Origin: Acidobacteriota bacterium
GTDB lineage: Bacteria; Acidobacteriota; Terriglobia; Bryobacterales; Bryobacteraceae
NCBI GenBank assembly: GCA_018268935.1
Contig: JAFDVS010000024.1
Coordinates: 1 to 64,000, forward strand
Length of the DNA stretch: 64,000 bases
Reading direction: 5' to 3'
Below, one piece after another: positions 1 to 9,245 of the stretch (position 1 is the stretch's first letter; every line of letters starts with the position of its first letter). Position numbers and translations under genes: made by a program. The notes beneath the pieces are model-generated. The model was not told where the DNA came from. It ran no database searches and saw nothing but the letters and a program-made list of their open reading frames with translations.

Positions 1-1572
1 GGCGGCGGCGGAGGCGCCTTTATGGGACGCAGCCGGGGCAGCGGTGGCGGCGGATCGAGCAGCGGTGGCGGCGGATCTTCCTCCAGTGGTTCCTCCAGCG
101 GCGGATCGAGCAGCAGCAGTGGCGGAAGTACTCCAAGTTCCCTGGCCGGCTCGGTCACGTCCAACGCTGGTGGCGGCGGTTCCTCCTCATCTTCCTCCTC
201 CTCAGGCAGTTCCTCGGCGAGCATGGGTTCCGGCGGTAGCAGTGGCGCCTCCGTCGGAGGCGTACGTAGTTCTTCGAGCGCGATGCGCGCGGCGACGACC
301 CGTAGTTCCTCCGGCGTCTCCCGATCTTCCGGCAGCGGCAGAAGTTCATCGGCTGCATCAGCCGGCGCCACCATGGGTGGCGAAGGACTTGGTTCCACTT
401 CGGGCTCCTTCGGGCCCAGTGGTGGAGGCTCTCCCGGCGGTGGAAGTTCCTCAGGGGATTTCGGATCGGTGCTGCAGGATCTGGCAAAACCCGGCAGCAG
501 GATCGAAAAAAACGCGAAGATCGCGGAGTTTGACCGCCAATACATGTTGCAGCGCGTTGACGACTATAAGGCCGGCGTCGATCAGCAGGAACTGAACATG
601 CAGAAGATGGTTGCTGATCTGGATGTTACGCGAAAGGCTCACGAGCAATCGATTCTCATTGCCAAGGGCGAAGTAGACAAGGCGAAGCTGGATCTGAAGA
701 CTGTGCCTGTGCGTTCGGCGATCGATTCGGAGCGTTTCAAGCTTGCTTTGGAAGAGGCCGAAGCACGGTATCAGCAGTTGCTCAAAGAAGTACCGTTCGT
801 GCGCGCCGGCGAAGAAGCGCAGTTGAACATCTCCAAGATGGACCTGCAGCAATCGAAGCTGGAACTGCGCAGATCGGAGCAGAACGCGGATCGGATGGTG
901 ATGCGCTCGCCGATTGCCGGAATGGTAGTCATGCTGAACATTTTCCGCGGCGGCGATTTCGGCCAGGTACAGGAAGGCGATCCGGTGATGGCCGGAATGC
1001 CGTTCATGAAGATAGTCGATCCGTCCTCGATGGTGGTGGAAGCGGTGGTCAATCAGACTGATGTGGAGCGAATCCGGGTGGGAGCGAAGGCAACCATTCG
1101 TTTCGATGCGTTCCCCGATCTTGCCCTGCCTGGCCGTGTATTCAGCGTGGCGGCGATGCCCAAGAGTTCGTTCAGCGCCCGCGGCAACTACCTCAAAGAA
1201 ATTCCGGTGCGTATCAAGATTGAGAAGATGGATCCGCGCGTGATTCCGGATTTGTCGGCCAGTGTGGACGTGGTGACGGCGGAAGAGGAAGCGGCGGCGA
1301 TCGCTCCGCTCGGCGCCATCTTCCAGGACGAACCGTCAGCCAAGCCGTATGTTTACGTGCGCGCGGCCAATGGCTGGGAGAAGCGGCCCGTGGAACTGGG
1401 TCTGACGAACAACATTTCCGCCACCATCAAGAGTGGTTTGAAGGCGGGAGAGACCGTCGCTGAGGAACGTCCCGCGGTTCCAGCGGGGCAGCAGGGCGAA
1501 CCGGCGAAGGCTGCCAGCCTGCATCAAGCGCCTGCGGCACTCCTGCGCCGGCGGCTCACGTTCGTGTCGTAA
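1..1572 (+). CDS. HlyD/MacA-type efflux periplasmic adaptor (5' partial) with long Ser/Gly-rich insertion
   Basis: Membrane-fusion protein that would link an inner-membrane transporter to the TolC-like protein encoded downstream. The frame is open to the left edge, so the start lies outside the window; the Met codon at 22 sits inside low-complexity sequence and is unlikely to be the real start. About the first 150 visible codons are almost only Gly and Ser. The normal adaptor fold follows: second half of the lipoyl domain (GSRIEKNAKIAEFD), a helical hairpin of about 120 residues, the lipoyl return strand (MVMRSPIAGMVV), beta-barrel and membrane-proximal domains (ATIRFDAFPDLALPGRV). The low-complexity tract therefore looks like an insertion in a lipoyl-domain loop. 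A second adaptor follows 33 bp downstream. Confidence 0.85.
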   Translation, partial: GGGGGAFMGRSRGSGGGGSSSGGGGSSSSGSSSGGSSSSSGGSTPSSLAGSVTSNAGGGGSSSSSSSSGSSSASMGSGGSSGASVGGVRSSSSAMRAATTRSSSGVSRSSGSGRSSSAASAGATMGGEGLGSTSGSFGPSGGGSPGGGSSSGDFGSVLQDLAKPGSRIEKNAKIAEFDRQYMLQRVDDYKAGVDQQELNMQKMVADLDVTRKAHEQSILIAKGEVDKAKLDLKTVPVRSAIDSERFKLALEEAEARYQQLLKEVPFVRAGEEAQLNISKMDLQQSKLELRRSEQNADRMVMRSPIAGMVVMLNIFRGGDFGQVQEGDPVMAGMPFMKIVDPSSMVVEAVVNQTDVERIRVGAKATIRFDAFPDLALPGRVFSVAAMPKSSFSARGNYLKEIPVRIKIEKMDPRVIPDLSASVDVVTAEEEAAAIAPLGAIFQDEPSAKPYVYVRAANGWEKRPVELGLTNNISATIKSGLKAGETVAEERPAVPAGQQGEPAKAASLHQAPAALLRRRLTFVS

Positions 1573-1605
1573 TGAATCTTTTCTGTCCGGAGAACTTGTA
1601 CTGAT

Positions 1606-2913
1606 ATGTCGAAAGATGTAAAGCCAAAGCAACGACTGGGTCAGGTGGGCTCGCGCAAGAAGAAGGCCATCATTTGGACGGTTCTTCTGGCAGCCGGAGC
1701 GGGCGGCGGATACGCGGCCTACAACAAGTACCAGCAGAATACGACGAAGGTGGAAGTGCCGGTACAGCGCGTGCGTAGCGGCGAGTTTGTGATCGCCGTG
1801 AAGACGCGTGGCGAAATCAAGAGCGTGCGTTCGGAGATTCTGGCCGCGCCGCAGGTTCCCGATGTGCGCATCGTGAAGTTGTCGGAGTCGGGGCGCCCGG
1901 TGAAGCGCGGCGAAGTGGTTGTGGAATTCGACGCCGCCAGCCAGGAACAGCAATTGCTGGAGCGGCAGACCAGCCTGCGTACCGTGGACAGCGAGGAAGT
2001 GCAGACCAAGGCTTCGCATCGCATGGTGGACGAATCGGACGCCATGAACAAGATGACCGCGGAGTACAACCTGGAGCGCTCCAAGCTGGAAGCGAGTAAG
2101 GCCGAGGTGGTGAGCGAAATCGAAGGTGCGAAGAACCGCATTGAAGTGGGCATCTCCGAAGGCGAACTGGGCCAGGTCCTGACAACGCTGAAAGCGCACG
2201 ACGTGTCGCAGAATGCCGATCTGGAGCGAATCAATCAGAAGAAGGACAAAGCGGTTCGCGATATGGAACGCACTCGCGGTTACCTTTCGAAGATGATTCT
2301 GCGCGCGCCCAACGACGGTATTGTCAACGTGCTTCCGAACTTCCGCAGCCAGGGCTCGTTCGGTTCGACACCGCCGCCATTCAAGGAAGGCGACCGGGCA
2401 TGGACCGGGGCCGCGATCGCAGAGATTCCCGACCTGTCGGAAATGCGCATCGAACTGAAGCTGGATGAAGTGGATCGCGGACGGCTGCAAATCGGACAGA
2501 AACTGCGTATCAACGTGGATGCGATTCCGGATCAGGAATTCTCAGCCGAACTGGATTGGATCAGCCCGATCGCCTCTGTGATCTATCGCGGTATGGGTAT
2601 GTCGGAAAAAAGCTTTCCGGCCCGTGCGACGTTGAAGAAACTGGATCCGCGCCTGCGTCCGGGCATGAGCGCCTCGGCCGAGGTGGTGATTGAGAGCCAG
2701 GAAAACACGCTTTTGATCCCGATCCGGGCGAGCTTCATGCACAACGGCAAACCTGCCGTGTACGTACAAAAGGGTCTGGGTTTCGAGATTCGTCCCATCG
2801 TTGTGGGTAAGCGCAACGATTCGGACATGGTTGTGGTGAGCGGCTTGAAGGCCGGCGAAGTGGTGGCACTGGAAAGTCCCGCCGAAGCCGCCAAGCGGGC
2901 CAAGAAGTTATAG
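1606..2913 (+). CDS. HlyD/MacA-type efflux periplasmic adaptor
   Basis: Second adaptor of the operon, 435 aa. It has a basic cytoplasmic N-terminus, one membrane anchor near residues 24-40 (AIIWTVLLAAGAGGGYAAY), a lipoyl half (SGRPVKRGEVVVEFDAAS), a long coiled-coil hairpin at roughly residues 110-225, the returning lipoyl strand (MILRAPNDGIVNV) and beta-barrel plus membrane-proximal domains ending in GLKAGEVVALESP. Unlike its two neighbours it has no low-complexity insertion, so it serves as the reference for the normal domain plan. It lies 33 bp after the first adaptor and 12 bp before the third, so one transcript is likely. Transport substrate is unknown. Confidence 0.9.
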   Translation: MSKDVKPKQRLGQVGSRKKKAIIWTVLLAAGAGGGYAAYNKYQQNTTKVEVPVQRVRSGEFVIAVKTRGEIKSVRSEILAAPQVPDVRIVKLSESGRPVKRGEVVVEFDAASQEQQLLERQTSLRTVDSEEVQTKASHRMVDESDAMNKMTAEYNLERSKLEASKAEVVSEIEGAKNRIEVGISEGELGQVLTTLKAHDVSQNADLERINQKKDKAVRDMERTRGYLSKMILRAPNDGIVNVLPNFRSQGSFGSTPPPFKEGDRAWTGAAIAEIPDLSEMRIELKLDEVDRGRLQIGQKLRINVDAIPDQEFSAELDWISPIASVIYRGMGMSEKSFPARATLKKLDPRLRPGMSASAEVVIESQENTLLIPIRASFMHNGKPAVYVQKGLGFEIRPIVVGKRNDSDMVVVSGLKAGEVVALESPAEAAKRAKKL

Positions 2914-2925
2914 CCGGGGTAGCCA

Positions 2926-4854
2926 ATGAAGAAGATTCTTTTCCGTCTGGTCCTTCTCGGAATTGTCGGTTTCGGCGCGTGGCGCGGGTACGTTTACGTG
3001 AACTCGATGCCAAGCCGTACCGAACAACTTCCATCGACCAAAGTGCGTCAAGGGGATGTGGTGGTTCGCACCTACTCCCGCGGCGAATTACGAGCCGTAC
3101 GAAGCGTTACGCTGACCGCTCCCAACCTTTTCGGTACGGTCCAGGTGACGAAGTTGGCCGCGCTCGGCGCGCTTTCCCGAGAGAAAGACCTGGTGGTGGA
3201 GTTCGACGATTCCGAATTGCTCTCGCGTATTGAAGAGAAGCAACTGGAATTGGACCAGATCGATGAGCAGATCAAGAAAGCGCGGGCGGACCTGAACATC
3301 CGCAACAATCAGGACCAGGTGGAATTGCTGCGGACGAAGTATTCGGTACGGCGCGCGGAACTGGAAGTGAAGCGCAACGAACTGCTCTCGGCGATTGACC
3401 AGAAGAAGAACCTGCTGACGCTGGAGGAATCGCGGCGGCGGCTGAAGCAGTTGGAAGTGGACATCAAGTCTCGTATCGAACAGGCCGAGGCGGAAATGGC
3501 CGTGTTGAACGAGCGCCGGCAGAAGTCGGTGTTGGAGCTGCAGCGGGAAAAGAACCGCCTGATGCAGGTAAAGCTGCTGGCTCCGATCACCGGATTGGTG
3601 GCAGTGCGGCAGAATCGCGCATCCGGATTCTTTGTACCGGGCATGACGATTCCGGACATCCGCGAAGGCGATCAGGTGCAACCGGGTATGCCAGTGGCGG
3701 ACGTTCTGGATCTTTCCGAGTTGGAAGTGATCAGCCGCGTCGGCGAACTGGATCGCGCCAACCTGCGCGAAGGTCAGGATGTCGTGATGCGGCTGGATGC
3801 GATTCCGGAGACGGAGTTGCACGGGAAGATCAAGTCGATGAGCGGCACGGCGACTTCGAGTGTGTTCTCGAACGATCCGGCGAAGAAGTTTGACGTCATT
3901 CTTTCTGTAGACATGAAGCAGTTGCTTTCGGCGCTGGGCGCATCGCAGCAGCAGATCGACAAGATCCTGGCCACCGCGGAAGCGAACCGGAAGAAAGGCG
4001 TCGCGGCCAATCCGATGGCGATGGGCGGCGGAATGATGGCGATGATGGGTGGTGGCGGCGGCGCGCCCGGTGGAGGAATGCCGGGTGGCGGTGGAATGGG
4101 CGGCATGCAAGGCGGCCAGGGCGGAGGCGGCGGAGAAGCCGGGCCACGGCGTTTTGGTTTTGCCGGCGGTCCTGGCGGACCGGGCGGCCCGGGTGGACCG
4201 GGCGGCATGAATCCCGAAATGTTCACCAAGGCACGCGACATCGTGAAGAAGCTTTCCGAAGGCAAAAACCTTGCCGAGATGGACGACAAAGCGCGCGCCG
4301 AATTCGCCAAGAAGCTGCAGGATGAGTTTAAGAAGGCCAAGATCACGCTGCCGGATCAGGTGGTGCAGATGATGGCCAGCGGCCGTGGCCGTCAGGGCGG
4401 TGGTCAGGGTGGACGGGGCGGCCGCGGAGGCGAAATGACGCTTCCTCCGGCGACGGCGCCCGGCGGGTTCTCGCAGAAGGATCTGGACGCGGCGAAGCTG
4501 CCCCCAGCTCCGGAAGATGACGACCAGTTGGACGTGTTATTGCGCCCGGGCATGCTGGCGGACGTGGAAATTATCGTGGAGAAGATTCCGAATGCGATCA
4601 ACGTTCCCACCCAGGCGATTTTCGAACGGGACAACAAGCCGTTCGTCTATATCCGCGGGACAAAGGGTTGGGAAGAGCGTCCTATTGTGATCGGGCGGCG
4701 CACGGAATCAACCGTGGTGCTGAGCTCTGGTGTGAAAGCCGGCGACATCGTCGCGATGGCCGACCCGAACGCCAAGCCCGGCAGCAAGAAATCGAAATCG
4801 GATTCCAAAGGCGGAGCGCTGGGAGCGCTTCCCGCTGGTGGAGGTGGCAAGTAG
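2926..4854 (+). CDS. HlyD/MacA-type efflux periplasmic adaptor with Gly/Met-rich insertion
   Basis: Third consecutive adaptor, 642 aa against about 400-450 for the family. An N-terminal membrane anchor is followed by lipoyl and hairpin segments (residues about 40-220, with VKLLAPITGLVAV closing the lipoyl domain) and a beta-barrel that starts normally. After KKFDVILSVDMKQ the sequence departs from the family for about 190 residues: a short helix, Gly/Met-rich stretches with a PGG tandem (about residues 362-425), a charged helix, and a second Gly/Arg-rich piece (about 485-512). The family pattern resumes at LDVLLRPGMLADVEI. The insertion therefore sits in the barrel domain. Its stop is 3 bp before the permease start. 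Confidence 0.88.
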   Translation: MKKILFRLVLLGIVGFGAWRGYVYVNSMPSRTEQLPSTKVRQGDVVVRTYSRGELRAVRSVTLTAPNLFGTVQVTKLAALGALSREKDLVVEFDDSELLSRIEEKQLELDQIDEQIKKARADLNIRNNQDQVELLRTKYSVRRAELEVKRNELLSAIDQKKNLLTLEESRRRLKQLEVDIKSRIEQAEAEMAVLNERRQKSVLELQREKNRLMQVKLLAPITGLVAVRQNRASGFFVPGMTIPDIREGDQVQPGMPVADVLDLSELEVISRVGELDRANLREGQDVVMRLDAIPETELHGKIKSMSGTATSSVFSNDPAKKFDVILSVDMKQLLSALGASQQQIDKILATAEANRKKGVAANPMAMGGGMMAMMGGGGGAPGGGMPGGGGMGGMQGGQGGGGGEAGPRRFGFAGGPGGPGGPGGPGGMNPEMFTKARDIVKKLSEGKNLAEMDDKARAEFAKKLQDEFKKAKITLPDQVVQMMASGRGRQGGGQGGRGGRGGEMTLPPATAPGGFSQKDLDAAKLPPAPEDDDQLDVLLRPGMLADVEIIVEKIPNAINVPTQAIFERDNKPFVYIRGTKGWEERPIVIGRRTESTVVLSSGVKAGDIVAMADPNAKPGSKKSKSDSKGGALGALPAGGGGK

Positions 4855-4857
4855 TAC

Positions 4858-6108
4858 ATGCTTTCGGCATACCTTCCTGAAATTTACATGGGACTGGCGA
4901 GCCTGCTAGTCCACAAATTGCGCAGCCTGCTGACGATGTTGGGCATGATTTTCGGCGTAGGCGCGGTGGTGGCGATGTTGGCCATCACTGCGGGCGTCGA
5001 GAAGGAAATGATCAGCTACATCGACCTGTTGGGCGTGAACAACATCATCATTGAAGCGAAAGAAGCGGTGGACAGAAACGAGCTTCAGGCGCGCCGCCAG
5101 GTGTCGCCGGGCATGACGTTCCGCGACTTCCGCGCTATTTCGGAGAACGTGCAGGGGATCGAGGCAATGACTCCGCGCAAGCGTTTCAAGCCGACAAAGA
5201 TCCTTCCCAAGACGGCGCAGGAGCCGCCACTGCTGATTGGCGTAGATCCCAATTATCTGCAGATCAACAGCCTGAAGGTGGTGGAAGGCCGGTTCTTCAG
5301 CGAAGACGACAACGCGAAGTCGTCCACAGTTTGCGTGCTGGGTGAATCGGCGAAGGTGAACCTGCTCGGCTATGAACCAGCCGTTGGCAAGCACGTGAAG
5401 GTGAACGACGTGTGGCTGCAAGTGATCGGGGTGCTGGCGCAGCAGGCGACGGCGGACTCCGACGTGGAAGGCCTGGAAGTGGTGAACCGGAACAACCTGG
5501 TGATCGCGCCACTGAACACGGTGATGCGCCGCTTTGAGGACAACAACAGCTATTTGAAAGACGAGATCGACGGGATCTACATCAAGGTGAAGTCGGATGT
5601 GGATTCGGTGGATACGGCGAACGTGGTGAGCGCGATCCTGGCCAACACGCACAAAGACGCTGGCGACTTCACGGTAACGGTGCCGGCCGGGCTGCTGGAA
5701 CAGCGGCGGCGCACACAAGCTATCTTTTCGATTGTCATGATTTGTATCGCCGGCATCTCGTTGCTGGTGGGCGGCATCGGGATCATGAACATCATGTTGG
5801 CTACGGTGCTGGAGCGCACCCGTGAGATCGGGATTCGCCGCGCGATTGGTGCACGGCAAGCCGACATCGTGCGTCAGTTCCTGACGGAAGCCGTACTCAT
5901 CTCGATCCTTGGCGGATTGATTGGGATTGCTTTCGGGTTCACGCTTTCGAAAGTCATTGCGGCGGCGGCCGGATGGTCGACGGTAGTCACCACGTCCTCG
6001 ATCGCAGTCGCTTTCGGCGTATCAGTGGGAATCGGATTGCTGTTCGGAATCTACCCTGCCGTGCAGGCGGCGAAGCTGGATCCGATCGAAGCCATCCGCT
6101 ACGAATAA
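4858..6108 (+). CDS. MacB-like ABC transporter permease (MacB_PCD plus FtsX domains)
   Basis: Inner-membrane subunit of a type VII (MacB-like) ABC exporter, 416 aa. The first membrane segment (LRSLLTMLGMIFGVGAVVAM) is followed by a large periplasmic domain (about residues 50-280) and three C-terminal membrane helices of the FtsX domain, with the typical TREIGIRRAIGA coupling motif. There is no nucleotide-binding domain in this protein or in any gene of the cluster inside the window; the ATPase is probably encoded upstream of the left edge. MacB-type permeases work mechanically with an adaptor and TolC, and both kinds of partner are adjacent. Substrate unknown. Confidence 0.92.
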   Translation: MLSAYLPEIYMGLASLLVHKLRSLLTMLGMIFGVGAVVAMLAITAGVEKEMISYIDLLGVNNIIIEAKEAVDRNELQARRQVSPGMTFRDFRAISENVQGIEAMTPRKRFKPTKILPKTAQEPPLLIGVDPNYLQINSLKVVEGRFFSEDDNAKSSTVCVLGESAKVNLLGYEPAVGKHVKVNDVWLQVIGVLAQQATADSDVEGLEVVNRNNLVIAPLNTVMRRFEDNNSYLKDEIDGIYIKVKSDVDSVDTANVVSAILANTHKDAGDFTVTVPAGLLEQRRRTQAIFSIVMICIAGISLLVGGIGIMNIMLATVLERTREIGIRRAIGARQADIVRQFLTEAVLISILGGLIGIAFGFTLSKVIAAAAGWSTVVTTSSIAVAFGVSVGIGLLFGIYPAVQAAKLDPIEAIRYE

Positions 6109-6142
6109 TTATCAGGTTTCTCTCCTTTGAGGTTTTTCTAGA

Positions 6143-7855
6143 ATGCGTTTGTTCCTTTTCTGCGCCGTAGCTGGAATCGCAGGCATCGTCCAGGCACAGG
6201 AGACGGCCGGCAGTGTTGCCGGGCCGGCTCCGAAGATGGGCTTCCGCGAAACGTACACTCTTTCCGACGATCTGGAAGTCCCCTCGTTCCCAAGCAAGGC
6301 TTGGATGCGGAGGCATTTCAAGCCGGAAGTGCCGCGTGTGGAATTGCGTCCTCCGGTGCGCCTTCCCGATTATGTCGCGGACGGAAAGCTGGAGCTTTCG
6401 CTGAAGCACTACATTGAACTGGTGCTGGCCAACAATACGGATATCGAGTTGAGCCGTTTGAACGTGGAGCAGCCGAAGAACGCCATCACGCGTGCAGCGT
6501 CGGTGTTTGACCCGCTGCTGATCACGCGCTTCGCGGCGACGCGGGCCAATTCGGCGACCACGGACGTGCTGGCCGGCGCGGCCTCGCTGAGCCAGTTGAA
6601 TCAGCCCTGGTCCGCCAATTACCAGCAGACTCTTTCCACCGGCGCTCAGATCACCGCCGGATTCACGGGCAGCAAGAGCTCCACGAACAGCCAATTCCAG
6701 ACATTCAATCCCGCGTACACGAGCAACCTGCTTTTCAACTTCAACCAGCCCTTGTTGCGTGGACGCGGGAAGGAAATGACGATGCTGCCGATCACCTCGG
6801 CGCGGAGCCGGTTGAAGGTGAGCCAGCTTGATTTTGCCGACAACGTGCTGCGTCTGCTGGCCGCGGCTGAGACGGCATATTGGAACGTGATTGAGGCTCG
6901 CGAGAATCTGAAGGTGCAGGAAAAGGCACTGCAACTCGCCGACGTGTCGTTGAAGCGCGCACAACGCGAGTTGGACCTGGGCGCAATCTCCGAGTTGGAA
7001 ATTTTCCAGCCGAAAGCCGTTTATGCGAACGCGGAAATCTTCGTCACGCAGGCTCGCTATCGTCTGGCCCAGACGGAAGACCAATTACGGCGGCAGATGG
7101 GCGCCGATCTGGATCCGGATATCCGGAAGCTGCCACTCGTGCTGACTGAAGCGGTGGCGGTTCCGGATGATAAGACGGAATACGACAAAGAAGGGCTGGT
7201 GCAAAAGGCGATGCTGATGCGGCCGAATCTGCGGTCGGACATGCAGAGCCTGGATGTGGCGGATCTGCAACTGAAGCAGGCCAAGAATGCGCTGCTGCCC
7301 AACCTGGTGTTGGGTGGTGGTTACACGACAACCGGCCGTGGCGGCGTATTCTTCCCCAGAACCAACGTGTTGGCCACGGGCCCGATTCAACCGATTCCCG
7401 GTGGCATTGGTGATGCGTTCGATCAGATGTTTGGCTTTGGCTTCCCCACGTACAACTTCAGCCTGACGTTGACGCTGCCATTACGCGACCGGCGTGCGGC
7501 GGCGGATCTGGCGGATGCTGCAGTTGGACGCAAGCGGGAAATGCTGACCTTGCGGAACGACCAGCAAACGGCACGCCTGGAAGTGCTGAACGGCATCAAC
7601 CAGGTGGAGAACAGCCGCGCTGCCGTGCGACTGGCGCAGATCGCTCGCGACTTGGCTCAAAACCGCGTGGATGCGGATCAGAAGCGTTACGACCTGGGCA
7701 CGATTACGATCTTCTTCCTGCTCGATTCTCAGAACGCATTGACGCAGGCGGAATCGCGGTTGGTGACGGAGAGCGTGAACTACCGGCGAGCGATTCTGCA
7801 ACTGATGCAGCGCACGGGCGAGTTGCTGGAAGAGCGCGGCGTCGTGCTGCCGTAG
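6143..7855 (+). CDS. TolC-family outer-membrane efflux protein
   Basis: Outer-membrane channel for the upstream exporter, 570 aa. A signal peptide covers residues 1-18 (cut near VQAQ). Two outer-efflux-protein repeats follow: the first with LELSLKHYIELVLANNTDIE and later AAAETAYWNVIEARENL, the second with SLTLTLPLRDRRAAADLADA and a closing coiled coil (NRVDADQKRYDLGTIT). Family members usually have 420-500 residues; the extra length lies at the N-terminus and in the loop around residues 400-430. The gene starts 34 bp after the permease stop and ends exactly where the convergent BNR gene ends. Confidence 0.93.
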   Translation: MRLFLFCAVAGIAGIVQAQETAGSVAGPAPKMGFRETYTLSDDLEVPSFPSKAWMRRHFKPEVPRVELRPPVRLPDYVADGKLELSLKHYIELVLANNTDIELSRLNVEQPKNAITRAASVFDPLLITRFAATRANSATTDVLAGAASLSQLNQPWSANYQQTLSTGAQITAGFTGSKSSTNSQFQTFNPAYTSNLLFNFNQPLLRGRGKEMTMLPITSARSRLKVSQLDFADNVLRLLAAAETAYWNVIEARENLKVQEKALQLADVSLKRAQRELDLGAISELEIFQPKAVYANAEIFVTQARYRLAQTEDQLRRQMGADLDPDIRKLPLVLTEAVAVPDDKTEYDKEGLVQKAMLMRPNLRSDMQSLDVADLQLKQAKNALLPNLVLGGGYTTTGRGGVFFPRTNVLATGPIQPIPGGIGDAFDQMFGFGFPTYNFSLTLTLPLRDRRAAADLADAAVGRKREMLTLRNDQQTARLEVLNGINQVENSRAAVRLAQIARDLAQNRVDADQKRYDLGTITIFFLLDSQNALTQAESRLVTESVNYRRAILQLMQRTGELLEERGVVLP

Positions 7856-9202
7856 CTACCGCGGGAGCGCGATTGGCTCCGGCTTGGCGAAATCCGATGT
7901 CATCTTAGCCGGCAGGCGCCACACTCCTGTTCCTTCTTTGTTTGTGAAATAGAGGTGTGACACCGAGGGCTTCTTCGTGTCCCCGTCTGCCCAAAAGGCG
8001 TAGAAATCGGGGTGAGCGTTCACGGGCTTGCGGGCGTAAGTGTGATTGAATTCCTTCGAGGCAGTGAGCCTGCGTATTTTCTTCCACGACGCACCTTGGT
8101 CTTTGCTCGACCACATCACCATGTCACCGCCCGTGGTGTAGGGCTGCGGGCCTGGTTCCGTCGGAGCAATGATGCGCCAGGCACCATCGCTCTCGATCCA
8201 CAAGGCGCCGAAATCGTAGTTGTGATCGGAGCGGGTGAAGTCGCGAATGATCCATTGCCTGCCATCCCAGCGTGCGGTGTGCCAGATGTGCGGATCACTC
8301 GACGGGCCTGAGTTGTAGCCTTTGCTGGTGAGATACAGGATGACGGGGCGGCCATCGCGGTCGAACGCCACTTCCTTGAGATAGACGAGGAGCCCTTCGC
8401 GTTTGTAGTCGTGCACGAGGGCAGGATGCCCGGCATCGCGCACAGGGATGGGGAGAGGCGTTCCATCGGCGGCCTTCCATGTCTTTCCCATGTCGGCAGT
8501 TTCCATGTAGTAGAGATTCGTGCGTGCATTGAGGCCAACGGGCTCGGGGTGGAGATTGAAGGCGGTGGCTGTGCGGTCTCCCTGGTGCGCCGTGATCTGG
8601 TAGTGGCCGAGTTCGGCGTGGGCCATCAGTTGCGGCTTGGTCCATGTATGGCCATCTGGGCTGGTGTTGAAGTATAAGCTGCGTCCTTTGTTTTCGTAGA
8701 TGGTGTGGAGGAAGAGGAAGCCTTTTCCGGGATGGTACCAGGGGTGGCCGTAGGAGAAATTCGTGGTCTCCACCAGTTCGAAATCGCGGATGTCGTAGGG
8801 GTTGCGGCTGCGGTGAATGTAGGCGGGACGCCCCGTGCCGTGGGCGTTTGAAAAGATCCAGATGTGGCCCGCGGCGTCGATGGACATTACCGGATTGTCG
8901 TGCGCATCCTCGGTCTTCTTGTTCATCAGCACGGTGGGGCGGGGAACCATGCCTGTTTTGTGATCGAAGTAGGAGACCATGTGAAGAAGTTCCTGTTTTC
9001 CTTCCACAGTGCCGCCATAGCAGAAGAAGGTCTTGCGTTGCGTGGGAACATAGATGGCAATGGGGGATTGCTGCTGGGGATAGGTAGCGAACCCGCCGCT
9101 GTATTTGTACACGTATGCGTCGTTCGAAGGCTGATTAAAGTACCAGATACCGGTATAGCCGTCGCCCAACACGGCGGCGGCAAGCAGGAGAATGCCATGC
9201 AT
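7856..9202 (-). CDS. BNR_4 repeat secreted protein (possible glycan-active enzyme)
   Basis: Secreted protein, 448 aa, with a short signal peptide (MHGILLLAAAVLGDG). The sequence is that of a BNR_4-type seven-bladed propeller: repeated Trp/Tyr-rich blades such as GYTGIWYFNQP, FSYGHPWYHPGKGFLFLHTIY, TADMGKTWKAADG and SSKDQGASWKKI. BNR_4 proteins include polysaccharide lyases and many uncharacterised secreted proteins of Acidobacteriota and Planctomycetota, so a role on a plant or algal polysaccharide is plausible but not shown. A TACAAT hexamer lies 7 nt upstream of the ATG. Stop codons of this gene and the TolC gene are directly adjacent. Confidence 0.8.
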   Translation of the reverse strand: MHGILLLAAAVLGDGYTGIWYFNQPSNDAYVYKYSGGFATYPQQQSPIAIYVPTQRKTFFCYGGTVEGKQELLHMVSYFDHKTGMVPRPTVLMNKKTEDAHDNPVMSIDAAGHIWIFSNAHGTGRPAYIHRSRNPYDIRDFELVETTNFSYGHPWYHPGKGFLFLHTIYENKGRSLYFNTSPDGHTWTKPQLMAHAELGHYQITAHQGDRTATAFNLHPEPVGLNARTNLYYMETADMGKTWKAADGTPLPIPVRDAGHPALVHDYKREGLLVYLKEVAFDRDGRPVILYLTSKGYNSGPSSDPHIWHTARWDGRQWIIRDFTRSDHNYDFGALWIESDGAWRIIAPTEPGPQPYTTGGDMVMWSSKDQGASWKKIRRLTASKEFNHTYARKPVNAHPDFYAFWADGDTKKPSVSHLYFTNKEGTGVWRLPAKMTSDFAKPEPIALPR

Positions 9203-9209
9203 GCGAAGA

Positions 9210-9215
9210 ATTGTA
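9210..9215 (-). promoter_or_regulatory. -10-like TACAAT 7 nt before the BNR_4 start codon
   Basis: Reading the minus strand, TACAAT (5 of 6 to TATAAT) is followed by 7 nt and the ATG at 9202. If it is a -10 box, transcription would begin at or next to the start codon. No Shine-Dalgarno is seen. No good -35 with normal spacing is visible, so this is tentative. Confidence 0.35.
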
Positions 9216-9245
9216 GCGCGGGCGAAGGGATGTTAGTCTGTAGAG

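Noticed and set aside
3088..4110. 340-codon minus-strand frame opposite the third adaptor
   Set aside because: His/Arg/Gln-rich shadow of the adaptor gene with no motif.
4150..4205. Tandem DNA repeat as a CRISPR or minisatellite
   Set aside because: It encodes a PGG repeat inside an uninterrupted gene; there are no spacers.
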